DNA of 64,000 bases from Mesorhizobium sp. WSM3860. GTDB lineage: Bacteria > Pseudomonadota > Alphaproteobacteria > Rhizobiales > Rhizobiaceae. Every line of letters starts with the position of its first letter. Position 1 is the stretch's first letter. Made by a program: the position numbers and the translations under genes. The stretch is from NCBI RefSeq assembly GCF_002294995.1, contig NZ_NSGF01000007.1, positions 124,001-188,000 of the forward strand, written 5' to 3'. The notes below the pieces were generated by a model, which was given only the letters and a program-made list of their open reading frames with translations, was not told where the DNA came from and searched no databases. Below, piece after piece: positions 24,977 to 34,408 of this stretch.

Positions 24977-25065
24977 CACTTCTTCCTGCGGACGTACGCC
25001 CCAGAGAGCCGAGCCATGCGATGTCATCGGTCCGATCCTAAAAGCGGCCCCGGTTTCAGGGCCAG

Positions 25066-25121
25066 GACGCCTCGGTCAATGTTCGATTGACCGCGGCGAA
25101 CCTCGACAATACCGAGGCGTC
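25066..25121. promoter_or_regulatory. Nested inverted repeats upstream of the GMC gene
   Basis: An 11-base inverted repeat GACGCCTCGGT (25066-25076) with its complement at 25111-25121 encloses a second dyad GGTCAAT-N5-ATTGACC (25074-25092). It lies 90-145 bases upstream of the leftward GMC start and could be an operator or a transcript hairpin. The rest of 24977-25428 shows no gene or further signal I can support. Confidence 0.35.
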
Positions 25122-25428
25122 GGCGGCTAGTAGGCAAACATCGGGCACCGCTGACAAGTTCGCAGGATGGCGAACTTAGACGCAACATGACGCGCTGAGA
25201 AAGACGTCGCGCCTGGGCTCAGGCATGGGACGCCCCGCAGGTTTGGCCGTCCGGGCGATGGTTGGAAAGCAGATAGCGCCAGTGCCAGTATCGCGGGTAT
25301 GAAGGCATTCGCAGGGCGACGCACAAGGGACGTCAGGTCACGACAAGAATCGTCACAACGCGCACTTCTTCCAACTGCCGCATTGTGGTCTGGTGTGGCG
25401 AAAGTCACCCTCAGGATGGACCAAAACC

Positions 25429-26118
25429 GTGCCCAACCAAACGAGAGACCTTTCGTTTGCCGACGACTTCATCTTGGCCAAACTCGTGGAGGATGTCCGC
25501 GACTATGCCGTTGAAGACGCGGTCGTTGTGAACATCAGTCCCAGCGCCATGATCACCGGGGACGAGCATCCGGCAATCGTGCCCGCCTGGAAGTCGACAT
25601 GGCTGAAGGGCGGGCAAATCAAGTCCGCGGACCGAGCGGCTATCCTCAAGGTGCGAAAAGCCACCAATCTTGGCGGCTGCATGTTTCGTGGTTGGGACTG
25701 GCTCGGCAATCGCATCAAGAGCTTTCCGCGCGATACGCCGCTGTTCATTTCGTCGCAGGACGAGATCGGTACGGTGTCGACCGACCCGCTGGTCTTCACC
25801 CATGAGCGTGCCGCCCCAGGATCGCCGCAGACGTTTACCCTCAAGCTGAACCTGTGGTGGTCGCCGGGCGATACGGACTGCTTCATCCATAACGAGCACC
25901 CTTTCCTGGAAACGCATACCCAGATCCACGGCAGCGGACGCATGCAGAAGTTTCGACTGCGCGACGAAGCCACGATTTACGAAGACGTGGTTATGCCTGT
26001 CGGATATTCGCACGACCCATTTTGCCGGGTTACCGGCAAGAACCAGTGGACCTACCCCTGGCATCGCTACTACGCGGATACCGACTCAGTTTGGCTGGCC
26101 ATAGAACTTCATCCCTGA
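25429..26118 (+). CDS. Unrecognised soluble protein, possibly cupin-like
   Basis: A 229-residue protein without signal or membrane segments. The C-terminal half has beta-rich, His-containing segments (NEHPFLETHTQIHG, VVMPVGYSHDPF, YPWHRYYADT) that recall a cupin-type metal site, but I cannot assign a family. GTG 25429 follows CAGGATGG; GTG 25393 is an alternative and no ATG is available. It precedes the DUF1349 gene and the DapA/ABC operon on the same strand and probably belongs to the same pathway. Confidence 0.6.
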   Translation: MPNQTRDLSFADDFILAKLVEDVRDYAVEDAVVVNISPSAMITGDEHPAIVPAWKSTWLKGGQIKSADRAAILKVRKATNLGGCMFRGWDWLGNRIKSFPRDTPLFISSQDEIGTVSTDPLVFTHERAAPGSPQTFTLKLNLWWSPGDTDCFIHNEHPFLETHTQIHGSGRMQKFRLRDEATIYEDVVMPVGYSHDPFCRVTGKNQWTYPWHRYYADTDSVWLAIELHP

Positions 26119-26329
26119 CAGCTGGCAAAGTCGTGCTCACTCACGAGCCTTCAAATGGCGTCGCGACCAGGGGTCGGCCGTGTCTCCGTCGGCCATTCAG
26201 GGCTGGCAATCCCGCATAGGTGCGGACTGACACGGCGTTGCCTCGGGGGGCTGGTGGCGGACTTTCGGCGTGGATGATCAGAACGGCGCCCCGCTCGGCA
26301 CGAAGTATTCTAAGGGAAAGGAAGCACTG

Positions 26330-26920
26330 ATGAAACTCGACACCTTGCTCGTTGAGGGCACGGAAAATGGCGACGCGACAATCCAGGGCGATCTGGTGCA
26401 GCTGCGTGCCAACGCAAAGACCGATTGGTTCTTCGCACCAGGCGGCAAAAGCCGGATGGCAAATGTCACGCGACTGGTGGGCGAGGTCGAAGACAAGCAT
26501 TTTGCATTGTCTGCAAAGGTCTCCGTCGAATTCGCCTCCGCCTTTGACGGTGGCGCCCTCTTCATCGAGTGCGACGGCGACAACTGGGCGAAGATCGCCT
26601 TCGAGTTCTCTGCCGCGCGCAAGCCGACCATCGTCAGCGTGGTTACGCGCACGACATCCGACGATTCTGACGGCCCGGCCTATCCCGGCGACCATGTGTG
26701 GTTGCGCATCTACAGCGATGGGGAAGCAATCGCCCTCCATTTTTCGGCCGACGGCAAATATTGGAACTTCCTGCGCTGGTTCACGCTGCCTGGCATTGCA
26801 AGGCGACCCATCCGGATCGGCATGGGGGTTCAATCGCCCACGGGTGAGGGCACGACCGCTGTCTTTTCGGACATCAAACTTTCCGTCGGCAAGATCGATG
26901 ATCTGCGCAACGGACAATAG
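26330..26920 (+). CDS. DUF1349 domain protein (concanavalin-like lectin/glucanase fold)
   Basis: A 196-residue protein matching DUF1349, with TDWFFAPGG, the LSAKVSVEFASAFDGGALFIE strand region, NWAKIAFEF, and WLRIYSDGEAIALHFSADGKYW. DUF1349 proteins adopt a jelly-roll fold like glucanases and often occur with carbohydrate use genes; their biochemical role is unsettled. ATG 26330 follows AAGGGAAAGGAAGC. No signal peptide is present, so it is cytoplasmic. From its stop to about 27332 I see no gene. Confidence 0.82.
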   Translation: MKLDTLLVEGTENGDATIQGDLVQLRANAKTDWFFAPGGKSRMANVTRLVGEVEDKHFALSAKVSVEFASAFDGGALFIECDGDNWAKIAFEFSAARKPTIVSVVTRTTSDDSDGPAYPGDHVWLRIYSDGEAIALHFSADGKYWNFLRWFTLPGIARRPIRIGMGVQSPTGEGTTAVFSDIKLSVGKIDDLRNGQ

Positions 26921-27332
26921 TCCAGCCGGCACTCATTGACGACGCCGTCATCTGCAACGGCCCGGTTCCCTACTTCGATCTGTTCTCGAACAGTGCGCGT
27001 TATCATAGCGGCGGCGGTTGCTTTATCGGCTGGTTGATAACACGAGCGGACCCGCACATCCGGCCGCCGCGACTTCCGGTAGGAGCAAGTGGGGCGCGCG
27101 GCTTCGTTCATATCCTGGCGCGAACGGCATCGCGTCGGCAACACCGCGGGCGGTGGCCCGGACAGTGACGCCGTCTCGTTTTCCCTCGCCTGCTTCCGGT
27201 TTGGCATTCTGATGCAGAGCCCGCAAAGCGGCTCCAGGCCAACAGAAGCCGGAAGTCGCCCGCGTTCACGCCTTCCATTGAACAGAAGACCGGCGATCCG
27301 CCTCGAGGACGAGCCCGCTGCGCAAAACGCTC

Positions 27333-27361
27333 TTGACAAGCGAAGCACTTCACGGGATGTT
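27333..27361 (+). promoter_or_regulatory. Candidate sigma-70 promoter of the DapA/ABC operon
   Basis: A consensus -35 TTGACA (27333-27338) is followed after 17 bases by a weak -10 GATGTT (27356-27361). It lies 45 bases before the start codon and 18 bases before the palindrome at 27379. The weak -10 lowers confidence. Confidence 0.35.
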
Positions 27362-27378
27362 CATTCAGTAATAGTGAC

Positions 27379-27393
27379 TTTCACTGAGTGAAA
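27379..27393. promoter_or_regulatory. Candidate IclR operator TTTCAC-TGA-GTGAAA
   Basis: A perfect 15-base dyad lies just downstream of the putative promoter and 12 bases upstream of ATG 27406. IclR-family regulators bind short palindromes of this kind, and an iclR gene ends this operon. A repressor bound here would block transcription or early elongation. Confidence 0.5.
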
Positions 27394-27405
27394 TAAGGAT
27401 TGGCA

Positions 27406-28284
27406 ATGACGACTGTGCTTCAAAAGGACGAGATCAAGGGGATCATCCCGCCGCTCGTCTCGACCTTCAAACCCGATGGTGATCTGGACCTTGATCTGTT
27501 CAAGGGCGAACTGAAGTTCATGGAGAGCGCGGGCATCAGCCTCGCCGTCGTCGGCGGCAGCACCGGTTCAGGTGATGAACTTTCCGCCGAAGAACTCGGC
27601 ATCCTGGTGGAGGCGGCAACAACCAGCAGCAAGCTGCGAGTCATTGCCGGCATAATCACGACCACCACACGTGACGCGATAAAGCGTGGTCAAATCGCCA
27701 AGCAGAACGGCGCCTGCGCCCTCATGCTTGGACCGCCCATCTACAATACTCCGTCCGGGGATGGGCTGGACAAGTTCATCCAGGATGTTGGGGCGGCGAC
27801 CTCGCTTCCCATCATTTACTACAATCATTTCTTTAACCCGCCGGCCGTCATGCAGCGCATAGCCAAGCTGCCCGAGGTCATCTGCGTGAAGGAGGTGGCG
27901 CTGGAGCCCGTGACGGAGTTGGTCCAGACCGTCGGAGACCGAGTTGTCATCGCCGCTGGTGCCGACAGCGTGAACATTGCGAGCTTCCTGTTCGGGGCAA
28001 AGGCCTCGATTTCCGGCATCAACAGCGTCATCCCGAAGCAATATGTGGAGATCCATGCCGCGCATACAGCGGGCGACTACGCGCTCGGCCGCAGGCTTAC
28101 GGACAAGATCGCACCGCTCGCCCGCGAAATGACCAAGGGCGTGAATTTTCCCGCCCGCATCAAGTTCGCGATCAATGCCCAGGGCCGCAAGGTGGGTGAA
28201 CCGCGCCTGCCGAATGGCAACCTGGCCAAGGAGGATCAGGAAAACATCATCAAGGCGCTCAAGCAAGCCGGACTGCTTGCCTGA
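27406..28284 (+). CDS. Dihydrodipicolinate synthase/N-acetylneuraminate lyase (DapA) family aldolase
   Basis: A 292-residue class I aldolase. The Schiff-base lysine is K162 (CVKEV) and the tyrosine dyad lies in IIYYN (Y138/Y139); the usual GGTTGE loop is present as GGSTGSGDELS. The family includes lysine biosynthesis DapA as well as many lyases of 2-oxo sugar acids and hydroxy-acids. Position at the head of an ABC uptake operon with an IclR regulator argues for a catabolic lyase. ATG 27406 follows AAGGATTGGCA; TTG 27400 is possible. Confidence 0.88.
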   Translation: MTTVLQKDEIKGIIPPLVSTFKPDGDLDLDLFKGELKFMESAGISLAVVGGSTGSGDELSAEELGILVEAATTSSKLRVIAGIITTTTRDAIKRGQIAKQNGACALMLGPPIYNTPSGDGLDKFIQDVGAATSLPIIYYNHFFNPPAVMQRIAKLPEVICVKEVALEPVTELVQTVGDRVVIAAGADSVNIASFLFGAKASISGINSVIPKQYVEIHAAHTAGDYALGRRLTDKIAPLAREMTKGVNFPARIKFAINAQGRKVGEPRLPNGNLAKEDQENIIKALKQAGLLA

Positions 28285-28362
28285 GCCGGAATCGGCCGCA
28301 GCTGCCCGTCGTTGGTCGATTAGACAAGCAAACATAACAATCCAAACAGAGGGAATGTGGAA

Positions 28363-29949
28363 ATGAGCAAGGACATCGACATCAATCGCCCTAACGCAGA
28401 TCCGACGCTTGTAGGGCGGCGCGATGTATTGAAGACAGGCCTGTTTTTGGGCGCAGGTATCGTGCTTGCCGGGGCGGGGCTACGCCCGGCTCTGGCCGAG
28501 GAACCAAAGCGGGGAGGCACGCTCCGCGTCGGCCTTGGAGCTGCCGGCGCGAAATCTTCGCTCAACCCTTTTATCTCGACAGGCGATATGGATTTCGCCG
28601 TCGCCCAGTCGATCTTCGACCGGCTCACGGACTTCGACAAGGATGGTAAGCTCTATAACAAGCTGGCGGATGACTTCACTCACAACGCCGAGGGCAACGT
28701 CTGGAAGATCAAGCTCAAGAAAGGTGTGGTCTGGCATGATGGCGCGCCTTTCACGGCCAAGGACGTCGTCTACACCATCCAGTACATCCTCAATTCCGAC
28801 AACAAGGCCGATGCCTACCCCAACCTGGCGCCGCTCCTGGAGCCGAAAGGGGTGCGCGCGCTCGATGCCAATACGGTCGAAGTCGAGCTGAAGCAGCCCT
28901 ATGCGCTGCTGCCGCAAGTGCTGGGCAGCAAGGTCATGTTCCTCATGAAGGACGGCACGACCGACTTCGACAAGCCGATCGGGACCGGGCCCTTCAAGTT
29001 TGTGTCCTGGTCCCGCGGCCAGCGGGTGACGCTGGCGCGCAGTGATAACTATCGCACACCCGGTCAGCCATATCTCGATGGGGTCGAATTCATCGCGATC
29101 AACGACCCGACCGCCCGCATGAACGCGCTGGTGGCGAACCAGGTCGATGCCGTGGCTCAGCTCGATGGAAGTCTCGCCCGCTTGATTGAAGCAAATCCCG
29201 CACTCACCCTGCTGCGCTCCAAGAGCGGCGCCACGACCGATCAATTCATGATGACAAACCTGAAGCCATTTACTGACGTGAGGGTCCGGCAGGCATTCAG
29301 GCTGATGGTCGATCGCCAGCAGTTGCTCGACAACGCGCTGTCCGGCTATGGCAGGATCGGCAACGATCTGCATTGCATCACCGACCCGGACTATGCATCC
29401 GAACTCCCGCAGCGTGCATACGATCCGGATCAGGCCAAATCGCTGCTCAAGCAGGCGGGCTACGACAACAGCCAGTCAATCACCCTCTACACTTCCGACG
29501 CTGCTCCAGGCATGCAGGCGTCTGCCACCCTCATCGCCAACCAGGCGAAGAAAATTGGCGTGAACATCGAGCTCATGGTTGTCCCGCCGGACAGCTACTA
29601 TTCCGGCCCGAACTTCAAGAAGACCCAGATGGGAAGTTCGGACTGGGGCCAGCACACCCTCGAATCCCAATTCGGCCAGGGCTATGCGCGCGGCGCCTAC
29701 TGGAACGAACCGGATTGGACCAGCGACGCGTTCGACAAGTGGGTGAGCAAGGCAAGAACCACCTTCGACGCCCCCAAACGCCGCGAATATTACGTGGAGG
29801 CGCAGAAGGTCCTCTGGAACGAAGGAGCCTACATCATCTGGGGCTTCCGCGATCTCCTCGACGCCTCCAGTGCCAAGGTCAAGAACATCGTTCCCTCCAC
29901 CCAGAGAAATCTTGGCTACTATCAGTTCGAAAACGTCTATCTCGGGTGA
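28363..29949 (+). CDS. Peptide/nickel/opine-type ABC transporter substrate-binding protein (family 5), Tat-exported
   Basis: A 528-residue family 5 solute-binding protein with a Tat leader (GRRDVLKTGLFLGAG, twin Arg at 19-20). Typical segments include KRGGTLRVGL, WKIKLKKGVVWHDGAPFTAKDVVYT and GTGPFKFVSW. Such proteins bind oligopeptides, oligosaccharides or opines. ATG 28363 follows GAGGGAATG. A strong hairpin just after its stop separates it from the permease genes. Confidence 0.92.
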   Translation: MSKDIDINRPNADPTLVGRRDVLKTGLFLGAGIVLAGAGLRPALAEEPKRGGTLRVGLGAAGAKSSLNPFISTGDMDFAVAQSIFDRLTDFDKDGKLYNKLADDFTHNAEGNVWKIKLKKGVVWHDGAPFTAKDVVYTIQYILNSDNKADAYPNLAPLLEPKGVRALDANTVEVELKQPYALLPQVLGSKVMFLMKDGTTDFDKPIGTGPFKFVSWSRGQRVTLARSDNYRTPGQPYLDGVEFIAINDPTARMNALVANQVDAVAQLDGSLARLIEANPALTLLRSKSGATTDQFMMTNLKPFTDVRVRQAFRLMVDRQQLLDNALSGYGRIGNDLHCITDPDYASELPQRAYDPDQAKSLLKQAGYDNSQSITLYTSDAAPGMQASATLIANQAKKIGVNIELMVVPPDSYYSGPNFKKTQMGSSDWGQHTLESQFGQGYARGAYWNEPDWTSDAFDKWVSKARTTFDAPKRREYYVEAQKVLWNEGAYIIWGFRDLLDASSAKVKNIVPSTQRNLGYYQFENVYLG

Positions 29950-29957
29950 GCTGCAAG

Positions 29958-29984
29958 CCGCCGTGGCCGGCCAGGCCGCGGCGG
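29958..29984 (+). other. GC-rich hairpin between binding-protein and permease genes
   Basis: CCGCCG (29958-29963) pairs with CGGCGG (29979-29984) and GGCC (29965-29968) with GGCC (29974-29977) around a 5-base loop. It starts 8 bases after the binding-protein stop and has no T-run, so it probably stabilises the upstream message or attenuates read-through. Confidence 0.55.
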
Positions 29985-29999
29985 TTCCGCTTCTTGAAA

Positions 30000-30977
30000 G
30001 TGAGACCCTTGAATAAGCCTTTGCTCCAGCTTCTGTTAACAAGAATAACCCTGGCTGTTGTCACGCTTTTTGCCGTGTCCATCGTCGTCTTCGCCGCGAC
30101 CCAGTATCTGCCAGGGGATCCGGCCCGGGCTGCGCTCGGTGCCAAGGCTGATCCTTCGGCGGTTGAGGCGCTCAGGCGCCAGTTCGGCATGGACCGGCCT
30201 GCTGTCGTGCAATATTTCAGCTGGATCGAAGGCGCCCTCACTGGCGATTTCGGACGATCAATTCCCTCGGGCCGGCCGGTGTGGGAGGCGATCGGGCCAA
30301 GGGCCGTCAACACCCTGATACTGACGGTCACGTCGCTGCTTTTGCTGATACCGCTCTCATTCGTCCTTGGCATCCTTGCGGCGATCTACAAGGACAGATT
30401 GGCAGATCACCTGATATCCGTGCCGACCATCGTCACGGTTGCGTTGCCTGAGTTCGTCATTGGCACCGTGCTGATCGTGCTTTTCGCGGTCTATCTGCGT
30501 TGGCTGCCGCCGGTCTCGCTGATCAACGACAGCCTGCCTCTTTCCTCCCAATCCAGCCTGTTCATCTTGCCGGTGCTGACGCTGCTTGGCACGACACTCG
30601 CACAGGTGGTGCGCATGGTTCGGGCGGTGGCCCTCGAAGTGCTGAGCGCCGAGTACATCTACATGGTGCGGCTGCGCGGGATAAGTCCCGCGCGGGTGTT
30701 GATATGGCACGTCCTTCCCAACACCATCACGCCGACCATTCAGACTATCGCCTTGAACGCAGCCTGGCTGGCGGGAGGAGTCGTTGTGACCGAATCCGTT
30801 TTCCAACTGCCCGGAATCGGCAGCGCGCTTTCAGATGCGGTGATCAACCGTGACATGCCGACAGTGCTCGCCATTACGCTGATCATCACGGCTACCTACG
30901 TGCTCATCAACCTGGTGTCGGAAGCGCTGATCCTGCTCCTGAACCCAAGGCTGCGCGTTGCACGCGGCAATAACTGA
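30000..30977 (+). CDS. DppB-type ABC transporter permease
   Basis: A 325-residue permease of the dipeptide/oligopeptide family, with N-terminal ITLAVVTLFAVSIVVFAATQYLPGDPA, multiple membrane helices and the loop AEYIYMVRLRGISPARVLIWHVLPN that contacts the ATPase. The start is uncertain: GTG 30000 or TTG 30009, with no ATG suitably placed. It follows the binding protein by 50 bases and pairs with the DppC-type permease. Confidence 0.9.
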   Translation: MRPLNKPLLQLLLTRITLAVVTLFAVSIVVFAATQYLPGDPARAALGAKADPSAVEALRRQFGMDRPAVVQYFSWIEGALTGDFGRSIPSGRPVWEAIGPRAVNTLILTVTSLLLLIPLSFVLGILAAIYKDRLADHLISVPTIVTVALPEFVIGTVLIVLFAVYLRWLPPVSLINDSLPLSSQSSLFILPVLTLLGTTLAQVVRMVRAVALEVLSAEYIYMVRLRGISPARVLIWHVLPNTITPTIQTIALNAAWLAGGVVVTESVFQLPGIGSALSDAVINRDMPTVLAITLIITATYVLINLVSEALILLLNPRLRVARGNN

Positions 30978-30994
30978 GCCGGGGAGATTGGTCC

Positions 30995-31825
30995 ATGTCC
31001 ACCTCTGTCCTGCGCCTTACGCTGGCCAAGCCCGCGGCCCGCATCGCCCTGGTCTTGGTCCTGGTCATCGTCGCTCTTGCCTCGCTTGGACCCTATTTCA
31101 GCCCCTACGCCTTTGATGAAGTTGTCGGCGCTCCGTTCGCGCCCATAACGTACGAGCATTGGCTCGGAACAGATTTCCTCGGTCGCGACACTTTCAGCCG
31201 TTTCCTCTACGGCGGCAGGACAGTCCTGGTTGTTGCACTGTGCGCGACCGTCGCGGCCTATATCGTGGCCGTTCCCCTGGGCATCTATTCCGGGCTGCGG
31301 CGAGGACCCCTCGATGTCCTGCTGATCGCAATCTCCGATGTCATCTATGCGTTGCCGCCAGCCATCTTCCTCCTGGTGCTTCTCGCCTCGACCGGGCCCA
31401 GCCTCCCTACCGTCATAGTCGGCATCGTTATCCTGCATTCGCCTCGCATCTTCCGCATCGTGCGCTTGATTACGATGGATATCTCCAAGAACGAGTACGT
31501 GGAGGCGGCCTTCGCCCGCGGAGAAAGCTGGACGGCGATCTGTTTCCTCGACATCCTTCCCAATGTGCTGACGCCGGTCCTTGCCGACTTCGGTGTGCGG
31601 CTTTGCGGGTCGATCATTCTTTACGCCTCCCTCAGCTATCTGGGCCTGGGCCTGCCGCCGCCGGCGGCCGACTGGGGTCTGATGATCAGTGAAAACCGGA
31701 TTGGCATCACGATCTCGCCATGGATCGCAATCGCGCCAGCTCTGGCAATTGCTGCCTTCTCCGTTGCCGTCAACGTGCTTGCCGACAGCTTTGCGCGCTC
31801 GGTCGGTCGGTCGAAAGAGATTTGA
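30995..31825 (+). CDS. DppC-type ABC transporter permease
   Basis: A 276-residue permease with the DppC signature HWLGTDFLGRDTFSRFLYGGRTVL after the first helix and the loop NEYVEAAFARGESWTAICFLDILPN. ATG 30995 follows GGGGAGATTGG. It is one base from the fused ATPase gene. It forms the membrane pore with the DppB-type subunit. Confidence 0.92.
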   Translation: MSTSVLRLTLAKPAARIALVLVLVIVALASLGPYFSPYAFDEVVGAPFAPITYEHWLGTDFLGRDTFSRFLYGGRTVLVVALCATVAAYIVAVPLGIYSGLRRGPLDVLLIAISDVIYALPPAIFLLVLLASTGPSLPTVIVGIVILHSPRIFRIVRLITMDISKNEYVEAAFARGESWTAICFLDILPNVLTPVLADFGVRLCGSIILYASLSYLGLGLPPPAADWGLMISENRIGITISPWIAIAPALAIAAFSVAVNVLADSFARSVGRSKEI

Positions 31826-31826
31826 A

Positions 31827-33404
31827 ATGACCGAAGCAATCCCGCTCGTTGTGCAATCCCTTTTCATGCATGATCTGAACGGCCGCGAAATCGTCGGCGA
31901 CGTCTCCCTTCATGTGGAGCGGGGTGAAGTCCTGGCCATCATCGGTGAATCGGGATCTGGAAAGACGTCGGTCGCCTTGAGTTTGCTAGGCTTTGCGCGG
32001 CCGGGAATGCGTATTTCGTCCGGCAAGATTTTGATTGGCGGCACCGACATCCTCTCGGTCTCGGGGCGGCAGAAACGTGCCTTCCAGGGCGGCAAAGTAT
32101 CGCTGGTTCCACAAAATCCGACCACGAGCTTCAGCCCCCGCATGTCAGTCGGCAAGCAAATGGCCGAGCTTCTTGCGGCGCACGGCCATACGGGCACCGG
32201 CATGAAGCAACTGATGCGTCAGGCGTTGCGGAGCGTCGATCTGCCAGACGATGAAAAGTTTTTTAGACGCTATCCCTTCGAGCTGAGCGGCGGTCAACTG
32301 CAACGCATCGCAATTGCCATGGCCTTCATCACGTCTCCGCAAGTCATCGTGATGGATGAGCCCACCACGGGCCTGGACGTATCCACCCAGCAGACGATCC
32401 TTGAGCTGATAGCGAGGCTGGTCAAGTCCAGCAGCGCCAGCGTGGTCTACGTCACCCATGACCTTGCGGTCGTCAACGTCGTGGCAGACAGGGTGGCCGT
32501 CATGCTTTCTGGAAGGATCGTCGAGCAAGGGGGCCGCAAGCAGGTCTTCGCAGCACCGAGCGACGACTATACGCGCATGCTGCTCGACGCTATTCCACGA
32601 CTGGTAACCGATTGTCCTGCGGCGGCGCGCGAGGCCGAGGGTGCAATCGAAATCCAAAGCGTCCTGGAGGTGAAGAACCTGCGCGCGGCTCATGGTCACG
32701 TCGAGGTCGTGCACGGAGTGTCATTCTCGGTCGGCAAAGGCGAGTGCGTGGGCTTGGTCGGCGGCAGCGGCAGCGGCAAAACCACTACGGGCCGTTGCGT
32801 GACAGGTTTGCACAGCAACGCTTCGGGCAGCTTGTTATTCCAGGGGCATTTGATGCCGTTCGCCGTCTCAAGTCGCTCAAAGGCAGATTTGAGCGCCATG
32901 CAGATCGTCTTCCAAAATCCCGACCGCTCACTTAACCCCAAGGAATCGGTCGCCCAAAGTATCGCACGCACCGTTCGCCTCACAGGACTGGCTGATAGAG
33001 CACAGGTCGGCGCTGAAGTCCGGTCGCTTCTGGACCGCGTTCGATTGCCGCAAAGGGTTGTCGACCTTTATCCGGCGGACCTATCCGGAGGCGAGCGTCA
33101 ACGTGTCGCGGTGGCCCGCGCGCTCGCGATGAAACCGAAGCTTCTGGTTTGTGACGAGATCACCTCGGCTCTCGACGTGTCTGTGCAGGCGGCGGTCGTC
33201 GAGCTTCTGCTCGATCTGAAAAAGGACGGCCTTGCGATGCTGTTCATAACGCATAATCTGCCACTGGTTTCGGAAATTGCGCAGTCCATCATAATCCTGA
33301 AAGATGGGAACATAGTCGAGGCGGGGAAAACCAACGAGGTCCTGCGTTCGCCACAGGATCTTTATACGAAAATGTTGTTGGGTGCCGCGCCGCGGCTCAA
33401 TTGA
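31827..33404 (+). CDS. Tandem ABC ATPase (fused DppD-DppF type)
   Basis: A 525-residue protein with two complete ABC domains. The first has Walker A GESGSGKT, signature LSGGQLQR and Walker B VIVMDEPTTGLD. The second has GGSGSGKT, LSGGERQR and [12 protein letters not shown]. It thus supplies both ATPase sites for the preceding DppBC-type permeases in one polypeptide. ATG 31827 follows the permease stop by one base. The second domain lacks the usual C-terminal oligopeptide-binding extension at full length. Confidence 0.93.
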   Translation: MTEAIPLVVQSLFMHDLNGREIVGDVSLHVERGEVLAIIGESGSGKTSVALSLLGFARPGMRISSGKILIGGTDILSVSGRQKRAFQGGKVSLVPQNPTTSFSPRMSVGKQMAELLAAHGHTGTGMKQLMRQALRSVDLPDDEKFFRRYPFELSGGQLQRIAIAMAFITSPQVIVMDEPTTGLDVSTQQTILELIARLVKSSSASVVYVTHDLAVVNVVADRVAVMLSGRIVEQGGRKQVFAAPSDDYTRMLLDAIPRLVTDCPAAAREAEGAIEIQSVLEVKNLRAAHGHVEVVHGVSFSVGKGECVGLVGGSGSGKTTTGRCVTGLHSNASGSLLFQGHLMPFAVSSRSKADLSAMQIVFQNPDRSLNPKESVAQSIARTVRLTGLADRAQVGAEVRSLLDRVRLPQRVVDLYPADLSGGERQRVAVARALAMKPKLLVCDEITSALDVSVQAAVVELLLDLKKDGLAMLFITHNLPLVSEIAQSIIILKDGNIVEAGKTNEVLRSPQDLYTKMLLGAAPRLN

Positions 33405-33466
33405 CGGCCGGGTCTTCTTGGCGCACCAAGAGGGTCCTTTGCCACGGATTCGCTGGAACGATCTTG

Positions 33467-34279
33467 CCAAACGACCTGTTCACCGATGAGCAGAAAAATG
33501 CCCGTTTTGACGCTGTTGACCGGGCGGTAGCCGTCTTGCGCGTTCTTGAACGGTCGGACCAGCCGATGTCGTTGTCGATGATCGCGCGCGAAGTCGGGTT
33601 GGGCCAGCCAACCACCTCGCGTTATGTCGCCAGTCTCGTCGGGCATGGGCTGATCGAGAAAGTCAACGGCAATCGCTATATCCTGGGCATTGGGCTTTAT
33701 CTTCTTGGGCAGAAATCACTACATCGCAGGGACGTTAGAACCGTAGCCCATCCCTATCTCGAAATCTTGCATGAGCAATTTAACGAGACGGTCAGCTTCG
33801 CTCTATGGCTGCGCCATGAGGTCATTGTCGTGGACTGTATCGAGGCCATGCAGACGCTGCGTCAGGGAGCATCCGTCGGCGTAGTCAATCCATGGCACGC
33901 CACTTCTCTCGGCAAGTCCATTCTCGCCTGGCTTGATGCGCAGGAAGTCAACGTGCTGCTAAGGGAACCGGGGCTCCCCCGCTACACGTATAACACCCTC
34001 ACCACCCTCGACCAATTGCGTGCCGAATTTCCGCTTATCCGGGAGCGGGGCTATGCTATCGACAATGAGGAGTCCGCCATAGGAGGACGCTGCATCGGTG
34101 CGCCTGTCTTCGATCAATCGGGACGCCCGCTCGGCGCCATAAGCATCAGTGGGCCAATCGCGCGCGTTACCGACGAGGATGTCCCCTCGACCGGGGGGCG
34201 CATTGCCGAGATCGCAGGGCAGATATCTCGTGCAATGGGGTATTCGGGAAAGCCATCCGATCACACCAGGCAATCCTAG
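33467..34279 (+). CDS. IclR-family transcriptional regulator
   Basis: A regulator of about 270 residues, with an N-terminal IclR helix-turn-helix (AVAVLRVLERSDQPMSLSMI, REVGLGQPTTSRYVASLVGHGLIEK) and a GAF-like effector domain (HATSLGKSILAWL, ERGYAIDNEES, CIGAPVFDQSGRPLGAISISGP). No ATG is available; TTG 33467 gives a normal length, while TTG 33401 overlaps the ATPase stop. It closes the DapA/ABC operon and probably represses it through the TTTCAC-TGA-GTGAAA dyad at 27379. Confidence 0.88.
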   Translation, partial: PNDLFTDEQKNARFDAVDRAVAVLRVLERSDQPMSLSMIAREVGLGQPTTSRYVASLVGHGLIEKVNGNRYILGIGLYLLGQKSLHRRDVRTVAHPYLEILHEQFNETVSFALWLRHEVIVVDCIEAMQTLRQGASVGVVNPWHATSLGKSILAWLDAQEVNVLLREPGLPRYTYNTLTTLDQLRAEFPLIRERGYAIDNEESAIGGRCIGAPVFDQSGRPLGAISISGPIARVTDEDVPSTGGRIAEIAGQISRAMGYSGKPSDHTRQS

Positions 34280-34408
34280 GTCAGTTTTGCTACAGTCCAC
34301 GCCTCAGCTCTGCAGCGTTCGGCGTTGAGTACGATTGGCGTCAAGCTGGCGCCGTCACTGGTCCGCAATACCCGGCGCAGATCGATCTCGCTTGAGAACA
34401 CCCCTCGT

